A DNA stretch of 64,000 nucleotides, taken from Arthrobacter sp. HY1533 (GTDB lineage Bacteria; Actinomycetota; Actinomycetes; Actinomycetales; Micrococcaceae). This document shows positions 17,035-23,711 of this stretch, piece after piece. The notes below the pieces were generated by a model. The model did not search any database and had not been told where the DNA came from. It worked only from the letters and a program-made list of their open reading frames with translations. Location of the stretch: the NCBI RefSeq assembly GCF_027568515.1, contig NZ_JANKZF010000001.1, forward strand, positions 186,001 through 250,000, in the 5' to 3' direction. Position numbers and translations under genes: made by a program. Within the stretch, counting starts at the first letter, position 1; every line of letters begins with the position of its first letter.

Positions 17035-17563
17035 CAACCGAGTCCGTGGCCGCTGCCACCGTGAATCCTCCCCGTTCGAACAATGAACGGGTGCCCACGT
17101 AGGCCATGGTCAGGTCCACGTGTTTACCGAGGTTGTCCACCGGATAGCCCTCAATCGCGGGGGCACCATGGTCACGGGCAAACGTCACGGCGCCGGCCCG
17201 CAGGTGGTGCGAGATGCCTTGGCCGCGGTGGCCGGGCCGCACCCTGATGCACCAGACTGACCACACATCCAGCTTGTCGACGTGCGGAATCTTGCGGTTC
17301 TTGGCAAAACTGGTGTTGGCACGCGGGTGCACGGCTGCCCAGCCCACCACCTGGTCGCCGTCGTAGGCCAGCACCCCCGGCGGCGGTTCCTGCCCAAGCA
17401 GTTCTTTGACCGCTGCCCCGCGCTCCGGGCCGCGCAGCGCAAGGTTTTGCTTGGACGGGATGCGGTAGCTCAGGCACCAGCACACATTTGCATCGGGCCG
17501 TTTGGGGCCCACCATGGATGCGACGTCGTCGAACAGCCTTGCAGGGCGAACCTCAATTGCCAT
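16991..17563 (-). CDS. GNAT family N-acetyltransferase
   Basis: 190 residues. The acetyl-CoA-binding motif is IRVRPGHRGQGISHHLRAGAV (V-x-x-x-x-R-G-x-G/A pattern), preceded by VVGWAAVHPRANT and a Cys/Trp-rich N-terminal part (NVCWCLSYRIP) that is common in one actinobacterial GNAT subfamily. Substrate unknown. ATG 17563 gives the usual N-terminus (AIEVRPARLFDDVA). The 3' end overlaps the double ATPase gene. Confidence 0.85.
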   Translation of the reverse strand: MAIEVRPARLFDDVASMVGPKRPDANVCWCLSYRIPSKQNLALRGPERGAAVKELLGQEPPPGVLAYDGDQVVGWAAVHPRANTSFAKNRKIPHVDKLDVWSVWCIRVRPGHRGQGISHHLRAGAVTFARDHGAPAIEGYPVDNLGKHVDLTMAYVGTRSLFERGGFTVAAATDSVVNGFPRVLMRLDLR

Positions 17564-17687
17564 GCCGCAACCATTCCACCCACCGGGCACTGCAGGCAAG
17601 GGATTCCTGTGTGACACGCAGCTGCGCAACGAACGCGAAGTTCAGCCCCCGGCAGTTAAGGCACTGACGGGCTCATCCCTTGGGGTG

Positions 17688-18728
17688 CTAATAGGTGGTG
17701 CCCATGGCGATGCGCACTTCATCGAGGGTTTGCTTGGCCACAAGGTTGGCTCTTTCGTTCCCGCGCTTGAGGATGTCACTGACGTAGCCGCTGTCCTTGG
17801 CCAATTCTGACCGGCGCGCCCGATGCCCGGCCAGGAAGTCGTTGACGGCCTCCGTTGTCAGCTGCTTGAGCGCACCGCTACCGGAATCCCCGAGCTTTTC
17901 GGCAATCGCCTCCGGAGTCTCGCCGAGGCACAACGCCGCGGTGGACAGGAGCGCCGATACGCCAGGGCGCGCTGCGGGGTCGAAGGCAATTCTGCGTTCC
18001 GTATCCGTGGTGGTTCGTCGAATGGCCTGTGCAGTCTCAGCCGGCGACATGCCCAGGGAGATGGCGTTCCCGTAGCTCTTGGACATCTTCCGTCCGTCAA
18101 GGCCCGGAACCTCGGGTGACGAGGTAATCAGCGCCTCAGGTTCCGGGAAGATCTCTTCGTAGCGTTCGTTGAATCGACGGGCAATAAGGCGGGTCATCTC
18201 GACATGCGGCAGGTTGTCCTTTCCCACCGGGACAAGGTTGCCCTTGCAGAAAAGGATGTCCGCTGCCTGATGGACGGGGTAGGTGAGCAGCAGGCCACTG
18301 AGTGCGCGTCCCGAGGCTGCCAGCTCCGCCTTCACCGTGGGGTTGCGTCGCAACTCGGCCTCGGTCACCAGGCTGAGAAACGGAAGCAGCAATTGGTTCA
18401 AGGCCGGCACGGACGAATGGGTGAAGATCGTGGTCTGCTCGGGGTCCATGCCCGCAGCAAGGTAGTCCAGGACAGCCCCGTGCACGAACTCACGAACCCG
18501 GGGCATCGAATCGCGGTCCGTGATCACCTGGTAGTCGGCAAGGATCAAGAAGGACTCAACCCCTGACTGTTGGAGCCTGAGGCGTTCCACAATGCTGCCG
18601 AAGTAGTGGCCCAGGTGAAGGGGGCCGGTGGGGCGTTCTCCCGTGAGTACCCGGTATTCATGCGGCGCATCGGCGATGAGCTGGGCGAGTTCGGATGATC
18701 GGCGCTGCGCGGTGGCAAATGATTTCAT
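17688..18728 (-). CDS. trpS: tryptophanyl-tRNA synthetase with attenuator-controlled expression
   Basis: 346-residue class I aminoacyl-tRNA synthetase that charges tRNA-Trp. The HIGH-type motif is PLHLGHYFGS (36-45), KMSKS (KMSKSYGNAIS) lies near residue 213, and TGERPTGPLHLGH is the TrpRS signature. AGAGGAATT precedes the ATG. The leader 18729-18890 encodes a Trp-Trp-Trp peptide and alternative hairpins, the arrangement known for the auxiliary, indolmycin-resistant TrpRS1 of Streptomyces coelicolor. This may therefore be the auxiliary enzyme, with another trpS elsewhere in the genome. That point is inference and resistance is not shown. Confidence 0.93.
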   Translation of the reverse strand: MKSFATAQRRSSELAQLIADAPHEYRVLTGERPTGPLHLGHYFGSIVERLRLQQSGVESFLILADYQVITDRDSMPRVREFVHGAVLDYLAAGMDPEQTTIFTHSSVPALNQLLLPFLSLVTEAELRRNPTVKAELAASGRALSGLLLTYPVHQAADILFCKGNLVPVGKDNLPHVEMTRLIARRFNERYEEIFPEPEALITSSPEVPGLDGRKMSKSYGNAISLGMSPAETAQAIRRTTTDTERRIAFDPAARPGVSALLSTAALCLGETPEAIAEKLGDSGSGALKQLTTEAVNDFLAGHRARRSELAKDSGYVSDILKRGNERANLVAKQTLDEVRIAMGTTY

Positions 18729-18793
18729 GGCAATTCCTCTTTATTGATGCGTAGAGGGTTGCACAACGATGCCGATGGCGGAGAGAAAGTCCT

Positions 18794-18846
18794 CGCGGGC
18801 TGCTGTACAGCCCGCGAACATGATTGAACCGGCTGTTAGGACAGCC
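18794..18846 (-). promoter_or_regulatory. trp-type transcription attenuator before trpS
   Basis: Read on the minus strand, four segments alternate. Segment 1 is GGCTGT (18846-18841, at the end of the leader ORF). Segment 2 is ACAGCC (18836-18831). Segment 3 is CGCGGGCTG (18816-18808). Segment 4 is CAGCCCGCG (18802-18794). Segments 1:2 pair over 6 bp. Segments 2:3 can pair through ACAGCC with GGCTGT (18812-18807). Segments 3:4 form a 9-bp terminator-like stem with a 5-nt loop, and no long T-run follows. Ribosome stalling on the Trp codons would mask segment 1 and favour the 2:3 antiterminator. Confidence 0.8.
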
Positions 18847-18874
18847 ACCACCAAGACATGCGGTTCAGGTTCAT
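18836..18874 (-). CDS. Trp leader peptide (MNLNRMSWWWLS)
   Basis: A 12-codon ORF with three consecutive TGG codons (18853-18845) followed by Leu-Ser-stop. GGGG lies a few bases before the ATG, and an in-frame ATG at 18883 would add three residues. Trp is the rarest residue, and its triple occurrence directly upstream of a Trp-tRNA synthetase gene, overlapping attenuator segment 1, makes a chance ORF unlikely. It acts in cis as a sensor of charged tRNA-Trp. A possible -10 box (TAGTAT, 18887-18882) just upstream suggests a very short 5' leader. Confidence 0.82.
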   Translation of the reverse strand: MNLNRMSWWWLS

Positions 18875-18888
18875 GTTCCCCATACTAG

Positions 18889-19140
18889 GCCCCACGCGAA
18901 GGCGGCGACGGCAAGGTGGCCGTTCTCCTGCTGATCGGCGGATCTGCCGATGCGCTCTGGGCCGGGGGCCGAAAGGCTGAAACTGCCGGTACCTTCGTGG
19001 AAATCCCTGACGCCAACCACTCGCTGCAGATACCGAACAATTGGCGCGCATCCCTGGACGTGCACACCAAGATCTTCGACTACCTTGATGACTTCCTCAG
19101 CGGCGGCCTTCAGCCCCCGGACCGCGCCGCAGACATGTAG
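18889..19140 (+). pseudogene. 3' remnant of an alpha/beta-hydrolase gene
   Basis: An open frame after a TAG at 18886 encodes AVLLLIGGSADALW, then TFVEIPDANHSLQIP and a C-terminal helix ending DYLDDFLSGG. This is the end of an alpha/beta-hydrolase: the Asp strand (GSAD) and the catalytic-His loop (ANHSLQ). The nucleophile half and any start are missing, and the trpS leader occupies the place where they should be. Probably a truncated, untranslated relic. Confidence 0.6.
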
Positions 19141-19192
19141 ATCTGGCACCGGTCCCGAAGTGGAACGCTTTTTGGTAAACCCGGGCAGCAGA

Positions 19193-19525
19193 TCATCCAC
19201 TTTCCCTGCCGGGCAGCGGCGCGCCAGCGAGAAAGGCCTGATACTCGTCCAAAACATCAGCATCTATGGAGGGCTGGGCATTGCCGTACCGGCCATCTGT
19301 GCGGTTCCGTTTTGGGCCGGAAATCCAGTACTCATCTCCAGTCTCGACATCGAAGAAATTTGAGTCGTGGTTTGCGTGTGCGTATCCGGCGACACGGCCA
19401 AGGGTCCGGTCGCGGAAATATGCCGTCCTCCAGGACTTCGAAAATCTGACACGAGTGATCCATGCCGGTCCTCGGTCCACGTCGTAGCCGGTCTTGAGCT
19501 GGACGTACATTATGCGTTCTGCCAT
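19193..19525 (-). CDS. conserved hypothetical protein (about 110 aa)
   Basis: Begins MAERIMYVQLKTGYDVDRGP and contains WITRVRFSKSWRTAYFRDRTL and EEYWISGPKR-like (DEYWISGPKRNRTD). I recognise it as a small protein found in many Actinobacteria, but no function is known to me. A strong Shine-Dalgarno (CAGGAGGAAGG) precedes the ATG. It is soluble, with no signal or membrane segment. Confidence 0.75.
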   Translation of the reverse strand: MAERIMYVQLKTGYDVDRGPAWITRVRFSKSWRTAYFRDRTLGRVAGYAHANHDSNFFDVETGDEYWISGPKRNRTDGRYGNAQPSIDADVLDEYQAFLAGAPLPGRESG

Positions 19526-19648
19526 GGTTTTACCTTCCTCCTGCGGTCACTTGAGGCTTGCGAGGATTCCCAGCGGATCTCGACACCATCCGTCAACTCC
19601 GTCGGTTGAACTCCTTGGTTTCACAATCCAGTTGAACCATCCTTGGGA

Positions 19649-19729
19649 CCGGTCCGCTGAGTGTCCCACCGAGAGCGGCTCGAGGCGCAGACGCTCCGAC
19701 GTGATGGTTTCAACCGTGGGCCAACTCAT
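19649..19729 (-). pseudogene. N-terminal remnant of a GNAT acetyltransferase
   Basis: MSWPTVETITSERLRLEPLS is the standard first strand of a RimJ/RimL-type acetyltransferase (E-T-x-R-L-x-L-x-P-L). The frame then becomes unrecognisable and the acetyl-CoA motif is absent. With the hydrolase remnant nearby it marks this stretch as decayed. The rest of 19526-19852 shows nothing else except a possible arr promoter. Confidence 0.5.
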
Positions 19730-19852
19730 TGGACGATCATGTCAGATTTGCCTGGACTGCGCGCAAGCCGATCGAGCAGCGAACGGAACGCGTCCGAGAT
19801 GCCAACCCAAGGGCCGCTGTACTGGGCAATGACCTCCACATAGAATGTCGCT

Positions 19853-20263
19853 GTGAGTCACGCGATCGAAGATGGACCGTTCTTTCACGGCACAAAAGCC
19901 GATCTCCGGCAGGGTGATCTTCTGATGGCCGGCTTTCGCTCCAACTATCGTCCGGAAGTTGTGATGAACCATGTCTATTTCACGGCGCTTCCGAACGGTG
20001 CCGGACTCGCCGCGGAACTCGCGGCGGGCGACGGCGACCCGCGGGTCTACGTGGTCGAGCCAACAGGCGCGTTCGAGGACGACCCCAACGTGACCGACAA
20101 GAAGTTCCCCGGGAACCCCACCCGTTCATACCGCAGCAGCGCCCCTCTCAGGATTGTTGGTGAAGTCAGCGATTGGGAACGGCAAACGACCGAGGCGCTG
20201 CAGGCGTGGAAAGTACGCTTGGCGGAGCTCCGCGCCGACGAGCGCGGCGAGATTATCAACTGA
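19853..20263 (+). CDS. arr: rifamycin ADP-ribosyltransferase Arr
   Basis: 136 residues, the usual Arr size. FFHGTKADLRQGDLL, GFRSNYRPEVVMNHVYFTA, RVYVVEPTGAFEDDPNVTDKKFPGNPTRSYRS and the closing IVGEVSDWE are the Arr blocks that bind NAD and rifamycin. The enzyme ADP-ribosylates rifampicin and inactivates it. It starts with GTG; TAGAAT at 19841-19846 ends only six bases before it, which suggests a leaderless transcript. The origin looks accessory, between gene remnants. Confidence 0.9.
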   Translation: MSHAIEDGPFFHGTKADLRQGDLLMAGFRSNYRPEVVMNHVYFTALPNGAGLAAELAAGDGDPRVYVVEPTGAFEDDPNVTDKKFPGNPTRSYRSSAPLRIVGEVSDWERQTTEALQAWKVRLAELRADERGEIIN

Positions 20264-20351
20264 CGGGGATCATTCTCCATGGGATACATGGAACGGAATC
20301 CGGCCCATTCGTGAAACGTTTGCCGGGCTGCTCTTCCGCTGCCCTGAGCTG

Positions 20352-20618
20352 ATGGCAGTCTCCGACAAGCGCGAAGTGGTCAAGAGTAAGCTGGGAAACG
20401 TGAACAGTCGTGTCGGGCGCATCGCCCTCATCGTCATCGGTTTGATCGCTGTGATCGTCGGTGGAGTATTCGCCGGGCAGGGAGCGAATCTGATCCCGGG
20501 AAGTTTCATGACCGGAGACCGGATGTGGCTCTCCAACGGGCTGATCGTCGCGGGTGTCGGCGTCATCCTTGTGGTGCTCGGCCTTCGCCGGCCCAGGACT
20601 GGCCGCCCGGGCAAATGA
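20352..20618 (+). CDS. small two-helix membrane protein
   Basis: 88 residues from ATG 20352. GTG 20400, with GGGAAAC before it, would give 72 residues and begins just before the first helix. Two transmembrane segments (IALIVIGLIAVIVGGVFAGQ and a second near NGLIVAGVGVILVVLGL) flank a short loop GANLIPGSFMTGDRMW. The C-terminus is basic. A common actinobacterial small protein of unknown function. Confidence 0.65.
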   Translation: MAVSDKREVVKSKLGNVNSRVGRIALIVIGLIAVIVGGVFAGQGANLIPGSFMTGDRMWLSNGLIVAGVGVILVVLGLRRPRTGRPGK

Positions 20619-20845
20619 AGCCCAGCCGGGCCTCCTGGCCGGCGTGCTCAAACTCTTGCAAGGAATTGGAACCGAACGATTCACCGCAACGGACCTCTGA
20701 TTGCCCCGCTGTGAAGAAGCTTCAGCCAACTCCTGCTGCCCTACCGCGCCTATCGTCGACGGTAGGGTCCTCTCCCGTAGACCCAAAAACTGTCCAGCCC
20801 CGGTTGTCTTGACTCACTGGGGGGTCTGCGAGCAATATCGGGGTC

Positions 20846-21307
20846 ATGGATGAGGAGGAGATTATCACATGGTTGAAGTCACTTCCCGGAGTGGTCGTGG
20901 AGACTGTTGCGGCTCAGAGCGATGCCCCGGAGATCGCGTGGGGTGACTCGTTCGCCTACGACGCCGCCTCGGCGGCGCTGCCGGCCGACCACCGATGGCC
21001 GTTCGCCACAGTGGTGACAAAGGACTATCCGGGCTTCGATGAGAGCTCGCAGCTAGACCGCCCCGGGGTCTTCCGCGTCAACGTCAATGTTGGCCGCGAA
21101 CGGTTCACACAACTCATCGGCTACCCGCCGTCAGAGCACAAGCTGCGTTCGCCAGCCGCCGATCCTTCCACGCTGGACGTGGTCATTCCGCACCCGCAGT
21201 ACGGCCAGCAGGGTTGGTTGGCCGTCGTGTCGCCAGGTGTCAATACCTCCGTGCTGCTGCGCGACCTTCTGCGCGAGGCGCACGAGCGGGCGGCCTCGCG
21301 ACATTGA
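20846..21307 (+). CDS. DUF6194 family protein
   Basis: 153 residues, soluble. Recognised by EEIITWLKSLPGVVVETV, the centre WPFATVVTKDYPGFDESSQL, FRVNVNVGRERF and the end WLAVVSPGV followed by LLREAHERA. These blocks match a conserved MmcQ/YjbR-like actinobacterial family of unknown function. The 227 bases before it contain nothing I can assign. Confidence 0.75.
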   Translation: MDEEEIITWLKSLPGVVVETVAAQSDAPEIAWGDSFAYDAASAALPADHRWPFATVVTKDYPGFDESSQLDRPGVFRVNVNVGRERFTQLIGYPPSEHKLRSPAADPSTLDVVIPHPQYGQQGWLAVVSPGVNTSVLLRDLLREAHERAASRH

Positions 21308-21407
21308 CCTCTCCCGCGTGGCCGGACAGCAATTCCAGGGAAGGGTCATCTCGACGTCGACCCATAGGGGAACGCTCTGCCGCCTTGGTCATTGCCCTGG
21401 AGGGAAA

Positions 21408-21821
21408 TTACGTGGCATATTTCCGCCATTTTTTTGAATATACAAAGTAAGCAATCCATGCCATCAAGACCACCAGGGGAAACAAGGCCACAGCAGTTCC
21501 ATAAAAATCCGTATGCACAACGGTGACGGAAGGTACCACGTGGGTATAAGTGCATGACACTCCGGAAGGGAAGAAAAGCACATCCGCCGCCGGGATCGGA
21601 TTTTCGTAGACAGGCGGCAGGTTTGAGGGGATGACCTCCCTGCAGAACTCGAAGAGCCTGTTCCGAAGAAACCCCGTGTAGGCATGAATGGCAATGTATT
21701 GCGATACCATGAAATACCAAATTGGTGATATGCACAGCAAGATTCCAGACACAGTGAAGAAACTTCTGAGGGAGGGCCCTTTCTTGGGGCCTGGACCTTC
21801 TGGGCGCGTTTCTGGGGACAC
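21408..21821 (-). CDS. hypothetical membrane protein
   Basis: 137 residues from GTG 21821, which overlaps the TAG of the upstream HAD gene by one base (TAGTG). Two predicted helices lie near LRSFFTVSGILLCISPIWYF and TAVALFPLVVLMAWIAYFVY. The loop between them is about 60 residues long and probably extracytoplasmic. The base composition is visibly less GC-rich than neighbours (T-runs, AT-rich 3' end), consistent with acquisition. No family recognised. Confidence 0.6.
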   Translation of the reverse strand: MSPETRPEGPGPKKGPSLRSFFTVSGILLCISPIWYFMVSQYIAIHAYTGFLRNRLFEFCREVIPSNLPPVYENPIPAADVLFFPSGVSCTYTHVVPSVTVVHTDFYGTAVALFPLVVLMAWIAYFVYSKKWRKYAT

Positions 21822-22510
21822 TAGATGATCCAATCTGACAGTTCTGCATGCCTGGTGACGAAAGGCCTGCCCCGGCGGACAACGGCATCGATGGCCTCGG
21901 CTGCAGTGGCAGCAATGAGTGTAGGGGACGTCGATTCTCCTGGCCACGTGTTGCCGCGCGAAACCCAAGCAGTTTCCAGCCCAGCCGCGACGCCCCCGGC
22001 AATGTCTGCGGTGGGGTGGTCACCGACCATCCACCCGCCGGACAGGTCCTCGCCCAGGCGCTGCGCAGCAATCCGGAAAATCTCAGGATCTGGCTTCTTG
22101 ACCTGTACGACTTCGGAGATCACCACCGCATCCACATGTGATTCAAGCCCAAGGCTTTGGATTTTGAGAGTCTGCTGCGTCACCGTCCCGTTGGTGACGA
22201 TGGCTATTTTCCAGCCGAATTTCCTGGCATTCCTGAGCGCATTGATTGTGATCGGATCCATTGTCAGCAAACCCACATGGTCAAAAAGGAGCTTGTCCAC
22301 GATTTCCGTGACTGCCATGTCCACCTTGAATCGTTCCTTGATCGCTCGTGCCAGGGATTCACGTGATTCGTAGCCGTCACGATCAGCCTCAATAAGCCAA
22401 GCGGCGTCCAATTCGGATCTCCCAAGCTGCCCAACGAAATTTGTGGCCCAGAGGCCAAAAGCGCAGGCCCTGTCGATCAACGTGTTGTCCAAATCAACAA
22501 GAAGCATCAT
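21821..22510 (-). CDS. HAD family hydrolase
   Basis: 229 residues. Motif I is LLVDLDNTLID (nucleophile Asp and acid Asp), motif II is IAIVTNGT, motif III Lys lies in VVQVKKPDPEIF, and motif IV is GWMVGDHPTADIAGG. This is a complete set for a phosphatase-type HAD protein with a helical cap. The substrate is unknown. It is coupled to the downstream membrane protein gene. Codon use looks less GC-rich than the rest of the window. Confidence 0.88.
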   Translation of the reverse strand: MMLLVDLDNTLIDRACAFGLWATNFVGQLGRSELDAAWLIEADRDGYESRESLARAIKERFKVDMAVTEIVDKLLFDHVGLLTMDPITINALRNARKFGWKIAIVTNGTVTQQTLKIQSLGLESHVDAVVISEVVQVKKPDPEIFRIAAQRLGEDLSGGWMVGDHPTADIAGGVAAGLETAWVSRGNTWPGESTSPTLIAATAAEAIDAVVRRGRPFVTRHAELSDWII

Positions 22511-22662
22511 GACTCCACCCTAGGTGTCCAGCTGCAAATTCGATTGATCGTCACGCAAGAATTCCCGGGCCGCATCCGGGACAATTATTTTGTCCATGAA
22601 GGCCACTATTCTGGTTTTGACAACCGGCGTCGGTTAAGAGCGATTCAAGAGTTTCCGTGTGT

Positions 22663-23499
22663 TTAGGGCCCGCCAGGCAACTGGAGCGCCAACTGTGAAA
22701 ATCCCTGCTCAAACGCGGAACGAAGCATCCATTCCGGCCATGGGAGTTCAGAGGAACCGAGGGACTGCCCGAAGTCCAGCCCCGCCACCCACGCATTCCG
22801 GATGGCTGAGGCAACCAGGTTCAGCGAATCGGCCTGACGCTCAACAAACTCCCTGCCCACTGGCCGCCCGTGCCCGGGAATGACGACGTCGTCCGGCATC
22901 AGCTCAGCCAGCAATCGCTCAAGGGCTGCCGGCCATTCCAGCGGCCAGCTGCCCGAGCCAAACATTGGCGGCCCGGACTCCTCAACCACGTCACCGAGCA
23001 GCCAGACCCGTGCGTCCGGAACGAAGACCGCCAGGTCCGTGTCCGTGTGGCCGCGAGGGACGGGCAGGAGCCGTATTTCACGGCCGCCATGCGCAAGGGA
23101 TCTGGCCTCGCGGACCAGCTCTGTTGGTTCGGTCAAGACCACCTTCCCCCAGTCCTTGTCCGGTTCCCTTGCCGGCTCGGACCGCCAGGCGGCCAGCCGG
23201 GGTGCCTCGTATTCGGCGTAGTGGGCGGGTATCCGGTGATGCCCAACAAGGGGAATGCCAAGCTCGGCAAACACGCAGTTGCCAAAGGTGTGGTCGTAGT
23301 GCGCATGCGTATTGATGGCGTCGACGATGGGAAGTCCGAACCCGTCCTTGATGTCGGCAATGATTTCCCGCGCCTGCGCTGAGGATCCTCCCGTGTCAAC
23401 GACGGTGACACCCGACGGTCCGGGAATGGCAGCCACGTTCAAGTCATCCAGTTTGTAGCGCTTCACAAAAACGTTGCTGGCCACCTCGATCCACGTCAT
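22663..23499 (-). CDS. metallo-beta-lactamase-fold hydrolase
   Basis: 278 residues with the metal-binding motif NTHAHYDHTFGN (HxHxDH), a later His in PVPRGHTDTDLAV, the bridging Asp in WLLGDVVEESGPP and His in VIPGHGRPVG. This is a complete MBL ligand set. The family covers thioesterases, lactonases and quorum-quenching enzymes, and nothing here singles out beta-lactam hydrolysis. The 22511-22662 gap upstream of the HAD gene shows no feature. Confidence 0.85.
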   Translation of the reverse strand: MTWIEVASNVFVKRYKLDDLNVAAIPGPSGVTVVDTGGSSAQAREIIADIKDGFGLPIVDAINTHAHYDHTFGNCVFAELGIPLVGHHRIPAHYAEYEAPRLAAWRSEPAREPDKDWGKVVLTEPTELVREARSLAHGGREIRLLPVPRGHTDTDLAVFVPDARVWLLGDVVEESGPPMFGSGSWPLEWPAALERLLAELMPDDVVIPGHGRPVGREFVERQADSLNLVASAIRNAWVAGLDFGQSLGSSELPWPEWMLRSAFEQGFSQLALQLPGGP

Positions 23500-23599
23500 G
23501 GCCCTGACGATACTCCATGGGCGAAGAGCCTGCCCAGACCATGGCCCAACAGCGCCCTGGCACCCATCCGTGCTCCCCTGTCCATTCGGACAACAACAA

Positions 23600-23639
23600 A
23601 ATGTTTACGTTGACATTCACTCCGGGCGGTTCCTAGCAT
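23600..23639 (+). promoter_or_regulatory. promoter with LacI-type operator before the GH5 gene
   Basis: TTGACA (23610-23615) and TAGCAT (23634-23639) are 18 bases apart. The inverted repeat AATGTTTACGTTGACATT (23600-23617), with a central CG, overlaps the -35 box. Central CpG and this half-site spacing are typical of LacI-family sugar regulators. No lacI-like gene is in the window, so control would come from elsewhere. Confidence 0.6.
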
Positions 23640-23711
23640 TGGCTCGTCAGGTGCTCGTTACCGGTGAGTACACCGGGCTGGGCACAGCACTTTGAACAGA
23701 GAGGTTCAAAT

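Noticed and set aside
18741-18821. 26-codon ORF (MFAGCTAA...) ending just before the trpS ribosome site
   Set aside because: No Shine-Dalgarno and no Trp codons. It runs through the terminator-like stem and is explained as chance reading of the attenuator. The real leader peptide is the Trp-rich ORF further upstream.
18729-18890. T-box riboswitch before trpS
   Set aside because: No T-box consensus or specifier-loop layout. The ribosome-stalling leader peptide explains the region better.
22663-23499. Beta-lactamase resistance gene
   Set aside because: The MBL ligand set is general; no subclass-specific beta-lactamase motif is visible, so only the fold is claimed.
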